Shown: piece after piece, positions 47,855 to 56,818 of the stretch | Position numbering within the stretch: position 1 is the stretch's first letter | Layout of the letters: every line of letters begins with the position of its first letter | DNA from: Thalassotalea crassostreae | Lineage (GTDB): Bacteria; Pseudomonadota; Gammaproteobacteria; Enterobacterales; Alteromonadaceae | Length of the DNA stretch: 64,000 nucleotides | Direction of reading: 5' to 3' | Assembly: GCF_001831495.1 (NCBI RefSeq) | Contig: NZ_CP017689.1 | Span: 186,001 to 250,000, forward strand | The notes under the pieces: generated by a model | Seen by the model: the letters and a program-made list of their open reading frames with translations, nothing else | Told to the model about the DNA's origin: nothing | Database searches by the model: none | Made by a program: the position numbers and the translations under genes

Positions 47855-49198
47855 ATGAATTTTTCCCGCAAAAATAAACTTTCTATAAAAGATTCAATTC
47901 CCATTGCAGCAGATGATATTAAGTTCATCAATAGTGCGAAGGAATATCGCGCTGAAATGTTGCGCCTTATCGAGACTGCGCAAAAGCGGATTTATATCAC
48001 AGCGTTATATTTACAAGACGATGAAAGCGGTCGAGAGGTTCTTCACGCCTTATTTAAAGCTAAACAAAAAGATCCATCAATAGATATTTGTGTTTTCGTT
48101 GATTTTCATCGCGCACAACGTGGGTTAATTGGTGAGAAAAAATCTTTAGGCAATAGACAGCTATATTTAGACCTAACAGAACAATATGAACATGCTATTG
48201 ATATTTACGGTGTTGCAGTTAAACAGCGTGAGTTTCTCGGAGTTTTACACCTAAAAGGCTTTGTATTTGATGATACTGTGTTTTTTAGTGGCGCGAGCAT
48301 AAACGATATATATATGCATGCTCATGATAAATATCGTTGTGATCGATATCATGTTTTTAATAGTACAGGCTTAGCTCATAGTTTTGTAGATTATTTAAAA
48401 TCGAACTTTATCGATAGTAACTTAGCGCCAAAACTGAATATTGAAACCGTTCCAGGAAAACGAAAGCTTAAAGGCATAGTCAAGCTAATTAAAACTAGGT
48501 TAAAAAGAGCGAGTTATAAAGTTCTCCCTAGCGATACAAGTAGTGGTGATTTATTTGTAAAGCCGTTAGCTGGTCTTGGTGCAAGAGGCAACCCGCTTAA
48601 TTTAACTGCTCGAAGAGTTTTTAGGGCAGCTAACGATACTCTTGTTGTATTCACTCCTTATTTTAATTTCCCTAAAGCCTTGGCCGCAGATCTACGTAAA
48701 GCATTAAAGCGTGGTGTAAAAGTTACGATTGTTGTTGGTGATAAAAAGGCGAATGATTTTTATATCGCAGAGCCTGAAAACTTTTCAACGATAGGCATAG
48801 TTCCTTATATATATGAAATGTTGCTTTCAAGGTTTGTTAAACGTAACCAAAGTTATATTGATAATGGACAGTTAAATATTCAACTATGGAAAGATGGGGT
48901 AAACAGCTACCACCTAAAAGGTATCGTTGCTGATGATACATATCACTTGTTTACTGGCAGCAATTTAAATCCAAGAGCATGGAGTTTAGATTTAGAAAAT
49001 GGCATTTTACTATGTGACATCAAAAAGCAGTTACAGCAGAGATGGTTAGAAGAACTAAACGCTATATGCCAAAACAGCACACGAGTTAAATCGATCAATG
49101 ACATCGAAGCGGTGAGTGAATATCCGGAACGACCAAGAGAGTTATTGCGGAAAATAAAACTAACTCAAATTGATCGAGTGTTAAAACGATTTTTATAA
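47855..49198 (+). CDS. pssA: CDP-diacylglycerol-serine O-phosphatidyltransferase (PLD-type)
   Basis: The 447-residue phospholipase D-superfamily enzyme resembles E. coli PssA (451 aa) along its length. Two HKD motifs are visible: HLKGFVFDD (H138-like) and YHLKGIVADD, each followed by SGAS/GSNLNPRAW. Blocks VFVDFHRAQRGLIG and GDKKANDFYI also match. It makes phosphatidylserine, the precursor of phosphatidylethanolamine, at the inner membrane face. It is monocistronic, with its own terminator. Confidence 0.95.
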   Translation: MNFSRKNKLSIKDSIPIAADDIKFINSAKEYRAEMLRLIETAQKRIYITALYLQDDESGREVLHALFKAKQKDPSIDICVFVDFHRAQRGLIGEKKSLGNRQLYLDLTEQYEHAIDIYGVAVKQREFLGVLHLKGFVFDDTVFFSGASINDIYMHAHDKYRCDRYHVFNSTGLAHSFVDYLKSNFIDSNLAPKLNIETVPGKRKLKGIVKLIKTRLKRASYKVLPSDTSSGDLFVKPLAGLGARGNPLNLTARRVFRAANDTLVVFTPYFNFPKALAADLRKALKRGVKVTIVVGDKKANDFYIAEPENFSTIGIVPYIYEMLLSRFVKRNQSYIDNGQLNIQLWKDGVNSYHLKGIVADDTYHLFTGSNLNPRAWSLDLENGILLCDIKKQLQQRWLEELNAICQNSTRVKSINDIEAVSEYPERPRELLRKIKLTQIDRVLKRFL

Positions 49199-49202
49199 AC
49201 GA

Positions 49203-49232
49203 AAAACCAGAGCATCAATGCTCTGGTTTTTT
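49203..49232. terminator. Bidirectional terminator after pssA
   Basis: A 13-bp stem AAAACCAGAGCAT/ATGCTCTGGTTTT (49203-49215 with 49218-49230) would be too tight at its tip, so a loop forms by opening the last pairs. A T-run follows on the plus strand. Confidence 0.85.
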
Positions 49233-49269
49233 GTTAATGGTTGTTGTGAGTAACGAACCACAATCGTAG

Positions 49270-49992
49270 TTAAGTATAAATTTGCTCTGCTTTGTTATAC
49301 AACATCCAAGATGTTAATACGTACTTATCAGAGGACACGGGTATATTTCCTCGGTGTGTGTGGGTAAAGCCACAGGGTGCGACTATCATAGTCCCCGCTT
49401 TAGGTTTAATACTTTTATCTTGATAGTAAAAATCAGTTTCACCCCCTTCTTCCACGTCATTCAAATAGATTAAAAATAATAGCGTGCGATGCAATGGTTC
49501 GTTACCGTTTGGTTGCGGAAAGATCTCAGAATGCCAGTAGCCGTAATTTCCTACGCCTTTTTCATATTTTTGAGCGTTTATTGGCGCCATTCTAAATAAG
49601 TAACGCATTATGTTTTGCGCCTGAGGTTTGCCAATTTCATCAAAGTTATCGACAGTTAATAATGTAGGAACTCCGGTAACAGGGTGCTTCAAAGTGATAC
49701 TAATACCGCTTATTAAACTAAAGAAGTATTTGGTCACATATTCGGTTAAATGCTTAGTTGCGGCAAAAAAAATCTTTTCCATTGCAGGGTTAAATTCAGC
49801 AACTTCATTAAGGTATATATCAACAGAGTCCTTCTTTGATTTATCAACGCCGCCACCGGTGCGACCTTGATTCTTGTTTGGACAAGCATCAAATTGCTTT
49901 ATAAAGGATTGACAAAACTCTTTGCTTAGAGCGTTGTCGTAAATTTCAATAAAATCAGTCATCACATCGGTATCTATTTTCTTTATAAACAT
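49270..49992 (-). CDS. 2-oxoglutarate/Fe(II) oxygenase (prolyl 4-hydroxylase-like)
   Basis: The 240-residue double-stranded beta-helix enzyme has iron-ligand candidates H154-S-E156 in YWHSEIF and a distal His in FTHTHRG (H211 or H213), with the 2-oxoglutarate contact K223 in SDKYVLTSW. The first motif is HxE rather than the more usual HxD. The block LIYLNDVEEGGETDFYY is typical of the P4H family. It stands alone, convergent with pssA and divergent from the thioesterase. The substrate is not predictable; protein or small-molecule hydroxylation are both possible. Confidence 0.82.
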   Translation of the reverse strand: MFIKKIDTDVMTDFIEIYDNALSKEFCQSFIKQFDACPNKNQGRTGGGVDKSKKDSVDIYLNEVAEFNPAMEKIFFAATKHLTEYVTKYFFSLISGISITLKHPVTGVPTLLTVDNFDEIGKPQAQNIMRYLFRMAPINAQKYEKGVGNYGYWHSEIFPQPNGNEPLHRTLLFLIYLNDVEEGGETDFYYQDKSIKPKAGTMIVAPCGFTHTHRGNIPVSSDKYVLTSWMLYNKAEQIYT

Positions 49993-50051
49993 TAAGCGCT
50001 ACTATGCATTAATTCGCCAAATTACACTATAAGAAATTGGAATAGCGATTT

Positions 50052-50453
50052 ATGTTTAACGATTTTATTATGCCAAGGTTTTCTGATACTGATGCCTTAG
50101 GTCATATAAGTAACACTGCATTGCCACACTGGTTCGAATCTTCTCGTCATCATATTTTTAAAATGTTTAGCGCTGACTTGGATGTTAATAATTGGCCTTT
50201 AATATTGGCTAAGATGGAAATAGACTTTCATGCCCAGCTTTATTACGGTGAAGAAGTCGATGTTAGGACGTTTATTAGTCACGTTGGTAATTCTTCATTT
50301 GTTGTATATCAACAGGCTTGGCAAAAGGGAATAAAATGTGCCACAGGTAAAACGACGATGGTGCATTTTTGTTTTAAAACCCAAAAATCAAAAGTTATTA
50401 CTGGTGAAGTGAAAGAGCGCTTATTGCAACATATGTATAGTGAATGTGAATAA
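50052..50453 (+). CDS. Acyl-CoA thioesterase, 4HBT hotdog family
   Basis: The 133-residue single-hotdog protein has the catalytic region RFSDTDALGHISNTAL (Asp in DALGH) and KMEIDFHAQLYYGEEVDV, typical of the YbgC/FadM-like 4HBT group. It hydrolyses acyl-CoA or aryl-CoA thioesters. It begins 60 bp from the divergent oxygenase start. Chain specificity cannot be judged. Confidence 0.85.
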   Translation: MFNDFIMPRFSDTDALGHISNTALPHWFESSRHHIFKMFSADLDVNNWPLILAKMEIDFHAQLYYGEEVDVRTFISHVGNSSFVVYQQAWQKGIKCATGKTTMVHFCFKTQKSKVITGEVKERLLQHMYSECE

Positions 50454-50547
50454 TTTCATTGACTGTTTCGCAAACAGTATTCGTTTAGCTATGTTGATGT
50501 TACCATAGCGCTTTCCTATTTTTAGATTTAACAGATTTATTTTTCAT

Positions 50548-51912
50548 ATGAATGTAACTGGACTTAACAGTATTGAAAAAAGAGCTTCTCTATCGCTAGC
50601 CACTGTATTTGGCATGCGCATGATAGGCTTATTCATGATTTTGCCTGTGTTCGCGATTTATGGCGTAGGGTTAGAAGGTTATAGCCCAATTTGGCTAGGT
50701 TTAGCAATCGGTGCTTATGGTTTTACCCAGGCATTATTACAGATCCCTATGGGTATTCTGTCTGATAAGTTTGGTCGTAAGCCGGTGATTATTTCCGGAC
50801 TTATTATTTTCTGTCTTGGTAGTATCATAGCTGCAGTTGCGGATTCTGTTTATATGGTCGTTATCGGCCGTGCAATACAGGGTATGGGGGCTATTGCGAG
50901 TGCGACATTAGCGTTAGCAGCCGATCTTTCAAGGGAAGAGCAACGTCCTAAAGTGATGGCGACTATTGGCATGTTCATAGGCCTATCTTTTGCTGCCGCT
51001 ATGGTATTAGGTCCGCTTGTCGCCGCAAGTTATGGATTATCTGGTTTATTTTTTCTTACCGCAATTTTTGCTTTTGTTGGCATATTCATAGTTTTATTCA
51101 TTGTCCCTAATTCGATTAATACAGCACCTAAAGGTGACTTAGTAGCAGCGCCGAAACGGGTTAAACAATTAATTAAAGATGGCAACTTATTCCGCTTAAA
51201 TCTCGGCGTGTTTATTTTGCATTTAGCGCTGACAGCTATGTTTGTTTCGTTGCCGATAATGCTCACTAAAACTGGATTCGCAATAGGCGAGCATTGGCGC
51301 CTATACCTGCCAGTATTGCTTATCTCTTTTGCGCTCATGGTGCCATTTATGATTTGGGCGATCAAAAAACAAAAAGAAAAGCTGGTATTTTGTGGTGCTA
51401 TTATTTTATTAGCATTGAGCCTGCTATTGCTTTGGTTAAAGCATGATAGTTTTTACGTCATCTTTACCGCGGTAATGCTGTTTTTCGTTGCCTTTAATTA
51501 TTTGGAGGCAACGATGCCTTCAACATTATCAAAAATAGCTCCTGCAGGAGACAAAGGCTCTGCAATGGGGGTCTATTCAAGTAGTCAATTCTTCGGTGCT
51601 TTTGTTGGTGGTTTAGCAGGTGGTGCAATTCAATCAGCATTTGGTTTAGCTAGTGTGTTTTTGTTTAGCGCGTTATTGATTCTAGTATGGTATGTATTTG
51701 CTTTATCGATGAAAGAAGTTAAACGCTCAAAAAGCATAAGCTTTAGTGTTAATTTTAATGATGAGCAGCACGCTAAGTTATTAGCAGATAAATTGGCTGA
51801 TATGGCGGGAATTGTTGAGTCTACAATTGTTTATTCTGAATCAGTCGCTTATTTAAAAATTGATGAAAAGCAAATTGATATGGATAAGTTAAGGGCATTA
51901 CTCGCTAACTAA
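50548..51912 (+). CDS. yajR: MFS transporter, YajR type with C-terminal YAM domain
   Basis: The 454-residue protein equals E. coli YajR in length. It has twelve helices, motif A GILSDKFGRKP (about 70-80), and a cytoplasmic ferredoxin-like YAM domain (about 390-454, ending KIDEKQIDMDKLRALLAN). Blocks such as FGMRMIGLFMILPVFAIYG are close to YajR. It is a proton-driven exporter with unknown natural substrate. It is convergent with the Gre-like gene with a 5-bp gap; its terminator appears to lie inside that gene. Confidence 0.9.
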   Translation: MNVTGLNSIEKRASLSLATVFGMRMIGLFMILPVFAIYGVGLEGYSPIWLGLAIGAYGFTQALLQIPMGILSDKFGRKPVIISGLIIFCLGSIIAAVADSVYMVVIGRAIQGMGAIASATLALAADLSREEQRPKVMATIGMFIGLSFAAAMVLGPLVAASYGLSGLFFLTAIFAFVGIFIVLFIVPNSINTAPKGDLVAAPKRVKQLIKDGNLFRLNLGVFILHLALTAMFVSLPIMLTKTGFAIGEHWRLYLPVLLISFALMVPFMIWAIKKQKEKLVFCGAIILLALSLLLLWLKHDSFYVIFTAVMLFFVAFNYLEATMPSTLSKIAPAGDKGSAMGVYSSSQFFGAFVGGLAGGAIQSAFGLASVFLFSALLILVWYVFALSMKEVKRSKSISFSVNFNDEQHAKLLADKLADMAGIVESTIVYSESVAYLKIDEKQIDMDKLRALLAN

Positions 51913-51917
51913 TTGCA

Positions 51918-52391
51918 TCAATATACCGCCCTAATTTCGATCAGGTTGCTTGTATTAGGCAACCTGATTTCATCATAAATTGAAAGTCCTATTAATTGCT
52001 CTGCAAGCGGTGATGTCGGAGTGATCACATTGACCATTTTGTTATCTATTTTTAATTGTAAGCCACCGGCATGAGGCCCAATAAAGTATAACTTTTGTTC
52101 GCTATCATCGAGGGCAACGATTGCAGTTAAGGCTATTTCATCATCATCTTCAAAACTTCTACAATTTAAAGACTCATAACTTACTATTTGTTGTTGAATC
52201 ATTGCTGCTCGTTCTGATTGCCCGTGGGCAAGGTATGAAGCTTCAATCCCTAAAGTATCGTATTGAGTTTCTGCGACACTTTGATCATCGGTTGCTGCCA
52301 GATGAGCTTGGTTTGCTGAGTTAACGGCGTTCGCTAATTCTTGCTTCAATTTTTCAATAATTAAATTTATGAGTCGTTGTTTTTCAATCAT
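51918..52391 (-). CDS. GreA/GreB family transcription factor
   Basis: The 157-residue protein has an N-terminal helical coiled coil (about 1-75) and a C-terminal FKBP-like domain (about 85-157, FIGPHAGGLQL and TPTSPLAEQLIGL). Near the hairpin tip lie acidic residues DDQSVAETQYD followed by GIEASYLAHGQSERAA, as in Gre-like secondary-channel factors, but the sequence is neither GreA nor GreB. I chose ATG 52391; an alternative TTG at 52403 adds four residues, and neither has a good ribosome site. It probably acts on RNA polymerase through the secondary channel, alongside DksA. Confidence 0.75.
   Translation of the reverse strand: MIEKQRLINLIIEKLKQELANAVNSANQAHLAATDDQSVAETQYDTLGIEASYLAHGQSERAAMIQQQIVSYESLNCRSFEDDDEIALTAIVALDDSEQKLYFIGPHAGGLQLKIDNKMVNVITPTSPLAEQLIGLSIYDEIRLPNTSNLIEIRAVY
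51940..51974 (+). terminator. Terminator-like hairpin inside the Gre-like gene
   Basis: A 10-bp perfect stem ATCAGGTTGC/GCAACCTGAT (51940-51949 with 51959-51968) has a 9-nt loop and the tail TTTCAT. It lies 28 bp past the yajR stop, within the 3' coding end of the convergent gene. It would end yajR transcription. Confidence 0.6.
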
Positions 52392-52569
52392 ATATCGTGA
52401 CAATTGTGTAAGCTAAGTATTTAAAATCTAGTATAATAGTTTGTATTCCAACAATCAGCCCATATATTATACCCATCGATTAAAATGTCTGATCTTTTAG
52501 CAACATTAAAATTGAACCGTTATTTATTCCGATTGTTATTTTTGATTCGAACGACAGGAAACAAAATTT

Positions 52570-53499
52570 ATGCAACCAGCATTGCAAATATCCGGCTTAA
52601 AGAAAACCTATAAAGGAGGTTTTCAAGCAGTTAAGGGCATCGATTTATCCGTACAAGAAGGTGATTTTTTTGCCTTGCTTGGTCCAAATGGGGCCGGTAA
52701 GTCGACCACAATTGGCGTCATCACTTCTTTAGTAAACAAGACTGAAGGTGAAGTACGTGTATTTGGTCACAATATTGATAAAGAACTGGATGTTGCAAAA
52801 AGCTTTCTTGGTCTGGTGCCACAAGAGTTTAACTTTAATCAGTTTGAAGCTCCGATAAAAATATTAGTGAATCAAGCCGGTTATTATGGTGTGCCAAGAA
52901 AGATTGCGCTTGAACGAGCTGAAAAGTATCTAAAGCAATTGGATTTATGGGATAAAAAAGATCAACCATCTCGCAATCTTTCAGGTGGTATGAAACGTCG
53001 TTTAATGATTGCTCGCGCTTTAATGCATGAACCTAAAGTGCTTATTTTGGATGAGCCAACGGCGGGTGTAGATATTGAATTGCGTCGTCATATGTGGGAC
53101 TACTTGCGTGAATTAAATGCAAAAGGCATTACCATTATCTTGACTACTCACTATCTCGAAGAAGCGGAAATGTTATGTCGAAATATTGCGATCATCGACA
53201 AAGGCCGCATAGTCGAAAATACCAGTATGAAATCATTGTTGGCTAAATTGCACATAGAAACGTTCGTTCTTGATATTTCGCCTGTTGAACAAGCTCCAGA
53301 GCTTAGTGGATATTCATCACGCTTAGTTGACGGCCATACCTTAGAAGTCGATGTTGATAAGTCGCAAAGTATTAATCCGGTCTTTGCTCAATTAACTGAG
53401 AAAGGTATTAGCGTAATTAGCATGCGTAATAAATCCAATCGTTTAGAAGAGTTGTTTGTCACTCTTGTCGCCAATAACAATGCTGCGGAGAATAGCTAA
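52570..53499 (+). CDS. yadG: ABC exporter ATP-binding protein (YadG type)
   Basis: The 309-residue ATPase has Walker A GPNGAGKST (about 39-47), signature LSGGMKRRL, Walker B VLILDEPTAG and the H-loop TTHYLEE. It is a close relative of E. coli YadG. Its C-terminal 80 residues form the drug-exporter type extension. Its stop overlaps the permease start (TAATGA), so the pair is translationally coupled. Substrate unknown. Confidence 0.92.
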   Translation: MQPALQISGLKKTYKGGFQAVKGIDLSVQEGDFFALLGPNGAGKSTTIGVITSLVNKTEGEVRVFGHNIDKELDVAKSFLGLVPQEFNFNQFEAPIKILVNQAGYYGVPRKIALERAEKYLKQLDLWDKKDQPSRNLSGGMKRRLMIARALMHEPKVLILDEPTAGVDIELRRHMWDYLRELNAKGITIILTTHYLEEAEMLCRNIAIIDKGRIVENTSMKSLLAKLHIETFVLDISPVEQAPELSGYSSRLVDGHTLEVDVDKSQSINPVFAQLTEKGISVISMRNKSNRLEELFVTLVANNNAAENS

Positions 53500-54272
53500 T
53501 GATCAGTTTTAGAAATCGCATAGCCTTAACCAGTATTTTGCACAAAGAAATCCATCGCTTTATGCGTATTTGGGTGCAAACACTAGTACCTCCAGCAATA
53601 ACCATTAGTTTGTACTTTGTTATTTTTGGATCTCTCATTGGTAAACGTATCGGTGAAATGGGCGGCTTTGATTACATGTCGTTTATTGTACCTGGCTTAA
53701 TTATGATGTCAGTCATCACCAATTCTTACTCCAATGTTGCATCATCATTCTTTAGCGCAAAATGGCAGCGTAACGTTGAAGAAATGTTAGTCGCTCCAGT
53801 GCCTAATTGGGTTATTGTCGCAGGCTATGTCGGCGGCGGAATGGCGCGCGGTATGCTAGTTGGCTTGATCGTGACCTTGATATCACTTTTCTTTGTCGAT
53901 ATTCAAATTCACAATATCTGGGTGATCATCTTTACCGTTATGCTTACCTCTGCGGTATTTGCATTAGGTGGTCTGATTAACGCAGTATTTGCTGGAAGTT
54001 TTGATGATATTTCTATTATCCCGACGTTCGTACTAACGCCTCTTACTTATCTTGGTGGTGTATTTTATTCGTTAACCTTGTTGCCAGATTTTTGGCAGGG
54101 CGTTTCACAAATAAACCCTATTGTTTATATGGTAAATGCGTTTCGTTACGGTTTCCTTGGCGTTAGTGATGTCAGCCTTACTGTCGCGTTCTCTGTGATT
54201 GGCGTTTTTGTAGTGGTACTGTATTCTGTCGCTATGTATCTTATTTCAAAAGGCATAGGGTTAAGAACATAA
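53499..54272 (+). CDS. yadH: ABC-2 type permease (YadH type)
   Basis: The 257-residue permease has six helices and the ABC-2 signature region GGVFYSLTLLPDFWQGVSQINPIVYMVNAFRYGFLG, as in YadH. It pairs with the upstream ATPase to form an exporter. It overlaps the following TrmB-like gene by one base. Confidence 0.93.
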   Translation: MISFRNRIALTSILHKEIHRFMRIWVQTLVPPAITISLYFVIFGSLIGKRIGEMGGFDYMSFIVPGLIMMSVITNSYSNVASSFFSAKWQRNVEEMLVAPVPNWVIVAGYVGGGMARGMLVGLIVTLISLFFVDIQIHNIWVIIFTVMLTSAVFALGGLINAVFAGSFDDISIIPTFVLTPLTYLGGVFYSLTLLPDFWQGVSQINPIVYMVNAFRYGFLGVSDVSLTVAFSVIGVFVVVLYSVAMYLISKGIGLRT

Positions 54273-54940
54273 TGTCATTTGGTGATTCAAAAGCGATCAT
54301 TACCAATCAACCAGATATTCATGAAAATTTATCTGAGATTGTTAAAAAGCACTTAGATAAAGAATTCAAAAAACCGATTTCTGCTCATACTCAACAAGCA
54401 TTTGATGAGATAAACGATGTTGTTCAGAAATTTTCGGGGCCTATTATTCTCGATTCATGCTGTGGTGTTGGACAAAGTACTCGCATATTAGCGAGGCAAA
54501 ATCCGCAAGCATTAGTCATCGGTGTCGATAAATCGGATAACCGTATCAAGCGCAATGTCGAAGATAAATGGCAGGCAGACAACTTTCATTTGGTTCGAGC
54601 AGACCTAAACGATTTTTATCGATTAGTTGTTGAGGCGAATTGGCCAGTGAGCAAACATTTTATTTTGTACCCTAATCCTTGGCCTAAATCGAAGCATGTT
54701 CAACGTCGTTGGCATGGTAGTGCGGTATTTCCTTATATTATTAAAGTCGGTAAAGAGCTGCATATGCGCAGTAATTGGCAATTATATTTACAGGAATTTC
54801 AACACGCTTTAGCTATAGTTAATGTCGATGCTGTGATAGAAGAGGTGGTTGATGATGAAGCCTTGACCCCCTTTGAAGCTAAATATAAAGCAAGTGGTCA
54901 ACAATGTTGGCAGCTTGCCGCGAAACTTGAAAATAACTGA
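54272..54940 (+). CDS. TrmB-like SAM methyltransferase
   Basis: The 222-residue protein has SAM motif I ILDSCCGVGQSTRILA and VIGVDKSDNRIKRN, plus the TrmB-type block LYPNPWPKSKHVQRRWHG. True TrmB makes m7G46 in tRNA; this looks like a diverged paralogue with a shorter N-terminus. It is translationally coupled to the yadGH exporter (TAATG overlap). Whether it modifies tRNA or a small molecule cannot be decided here. Confidence 0.75.
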   Translation: MSFGDSKAIITNQPDIHENLSEIVKKHLDKEFKKPISAHTQQAFDEINDVVQKFSGPIILDSCCGVGQSTRILARQNPQALVIGVDKSDNRIKRNVEDKWQADNFHLVRADLNDFYRLVVEANWPVSKHFILYPNPWPKSKHVQRRWHGSAVFPYIIKVGKELHMRSNWQLYLQEFQHALAIVNVDAVIEEVVDDEALTPFEAKYKASGQQCWQLAAKLENN

Positions 54941-55049
54941 TAAAGTGAATTTCAATAACATTAAACTTTGCTTAAAAAGACAAGACATTTTGGCGAAACT
55001 TTATTAAAGTTGCGTAACTAAATTTGAATATCAATATGACGAGTAAACA

Positions 55050-55080
55050 TCCAAAAGGAACATCGATGTTTGTTTGGATA
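55050..55080 (+). promoter_or_regulatory. Stem-loop over the panP ribosome-binding region
   Basis: Outer arms ATCCAAA/TTTGGAT (55050-55056 with 55074-55080) enclose AACA/TGTT (55060-55063 with 55068-55071). It covers both AAGGA (55056-55060), which fits an in-frame ATG at 55067, and GGAT (55077-55080), which fits ATG 55085. Confidence 0.45.
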
Positions 55081-55084
55081 AACT

Positions 55085-56716
55085 ATGACAAATAATAAGC
55101 GCGTTGCGAAAGCGACCCCTGAATCATTACATCGAATCTTTACTATTCCAGAAGCACCTGATTCAACCTTAGGTCGGATTGAAGCTGAGATCTCACAAAA
55201 CCTGAATGGATTTTTGGGTAATCATATTGTTGCCACAGAAAAACCATTATCAGATATAGAGAAAGATTTTGCTGATTCGCGCATTCCTGAGCAGCCGCAA
55301 TATGTTTCAGATCATACCCATCACTTACTCGAAAAGTTAATTTCGCAATCGGTTCATACTTCGGCTCCTAGTTTTATCGGGCATATGACCTCAGCATTAC
55401 CATATTTTCAATTGCCATTGTCAAAATTAATGACAGGTTTAAATCAAAACCTGGTGAAAATCGAAACATCGAAAGCATTTACTCCTCTTGAACGACAAGT
55501 TCTAGGTATGATGCACCGCATGGTGTATGGCGAAAGTGATAAATTTTATGAGCAATGGATGCACAGTGCTGAACACTCTTTAGGGGCGTTTTGTTCTGGC
55601 GGAACTGTTGCCAATATTACTGCGCTGTGGGTCGCTCGAAATAATTTGTTAAGAGCGCAAGGCGACTTTAAAGGTGTTGCTCAAGAAGGGGTATTTAAAG
55701 CGTTAAAGCACTATGGCTATGAAGGCGTTGCTATCCTAGTTTCAGAACGTGGTCATTATTCTTTGAAGAAAGCAGCGGACATCCTCGGTATTGGTCGTGA
55801 AAGCGTCATAGCGGTGAAAACTGATAAACATAACCGTATTGATGTTAATGCTCTAAAAGCTGAATGTGAGCGCTTAGAGGCAGCCAAAATCAAGGTTATG
55901 AGCATTATCGGTGTAGCTGGCACTACAGAAACAGGTAATATTGATCCGTTACGTGAAATCGCCGCGGTTGCAGAACAGTTTAATTGCCATTTTCATGTCG
56001 ATGCAGCATGGGGTGGTGCGACATTATTATCGAATAAATATCGCTCATTATTAGATGGCATTGAATTAGCTGACTCGGTCACTATCGACGCCCATAAACA
56101 AATGTATGTGCCAATGGGCGCAGGGCTTGTGGTCTTTAAAAACTCCGCGGCTGTATCTGCAATCGAACATCATGCCGAATATATCCTACGTAAGGGCTCT
56201 AAGGATTTAGGTTCGCACACGCTAGAAGGTTCACGACCGGGTATGGCGATGATGGTGTATGCCAGCCTGCATATTATATCAAGACCTGGTTATGAAATGC
56301 TGATCAATCAAAGTATTGAAAAAGCACGCTATTTTGCTGATTTGATCGAACAAGAAGATGATTTTGAACTAATTTCAAAGCCGGAACTTTGTCTACTAAC
56401 TTATCGCTATGTACCACAAATAGTGCAGCAGTTTATGCAAACTGCAAATCAAGCTCAGCAAGAAGATATCAACATTTTATTGGATAAATTAACCAAGTTT
56501 ATTCAAAAGCGTCAGCGTGAAGCTGGTAAATCTTTTGTGTCTCGTACTCGAATTGAAGTGCAAGGTTACCAAGGACGCAAAGTGCTAGTATTTAGAGTGG
56601 TATTAGCCAATCCGTTAACGACAACGGATATCTTGCAAGAGATCTTACAAGAACAAAAACAGTTAGCGAGCGAAAGTTTGCAGTTTTTACCTGAACTGTT
56701 GGCCAAAATGAGCTAA
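55085..56716 (+). CDS. panP: Pyridoxal-dependent aspartate 1-decarboxylase PanP
   Basis: The 543-residue PLP-fold decarboxylase has PLP-binding SGGTVANITAL, HVDAAWGGATLL and the Schiff-base Lys in TIDAHKQMYVPMGAG. It closely resembles Vibrio PanP, which makes beta-alanine from aspartate and replaces the pyruvoyl PanD. The start at 55085 matches the Vibrio N-terminal length; an in-frame ATG at 55067 with a better ribosome site would add six residues. It is convergent with panC-panB, which supports its role in pantothenate synthesis. Confidence 0.92.
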   Translation: MTNNKRVAKATPESLHRIFTIPEAPDSTLGRIEAEISQNLNGFLGNHIVATEKPLSDIEKDFADSRIPEQPQYVSDHTHHLLEKLISQSVHTSAPSFIGHMTSALPYFQLPLSKLMTGLNQNLVKIETSKAFTPLERQVLGMMHRMVYGESDKFYEQWMHSAEHSLGAFCSGGTVANITALWVARNNLLRAQGDFKGVAQEGVFKALKHYGYEGVAILVSERGHYSLKKAADILGIGRESVIAVKTDKHNRIDVNALKAECERLEAAKIKVMSIIGVAGTTETGNIDPLREIAAVAEQFNCHFHVDAAWGGATLLSNKYRSLLDGIELADSVTIDAHKQMYVPMGAGLVVFKNSAAVSAIEHHAEYILRKGSKDLGSHTLEGSRPGMAMMVYASLHIISRPGYEMLINQSIEKARYFADLIEQEDDFELISKPELCLLTYRYVPQIVQQFMQTANQAQQEDINILLDKLTKFIQKRQREAGKSFVSRTRIEVQGYQGRKVLVFRVVLANPLTTTDILQEILQEQKQLASESLQFLPELLAKMS

Positions 56717-56750
56717 CCAATAAATTTGGCAACGTCTCTGATTAAACATA

Positions 56751-56776
56751 AAAAAGCGACTTAAAGTCGCTTTTTT
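56751..56776. terminator. Bidirectional terminator between panP and panC
   Basis: Stem AAAAAGCGAC/GTCGCTTTTT (56751-56760 with 56766-56775) has a 5-nt loop and a T-run on both strands. Confidence 0.85.
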
Positions 56777-56818
56777 ATGTTTAAAGAATGCCAATTTCAA
56801 AACTCGGTTTCTAAAAAA

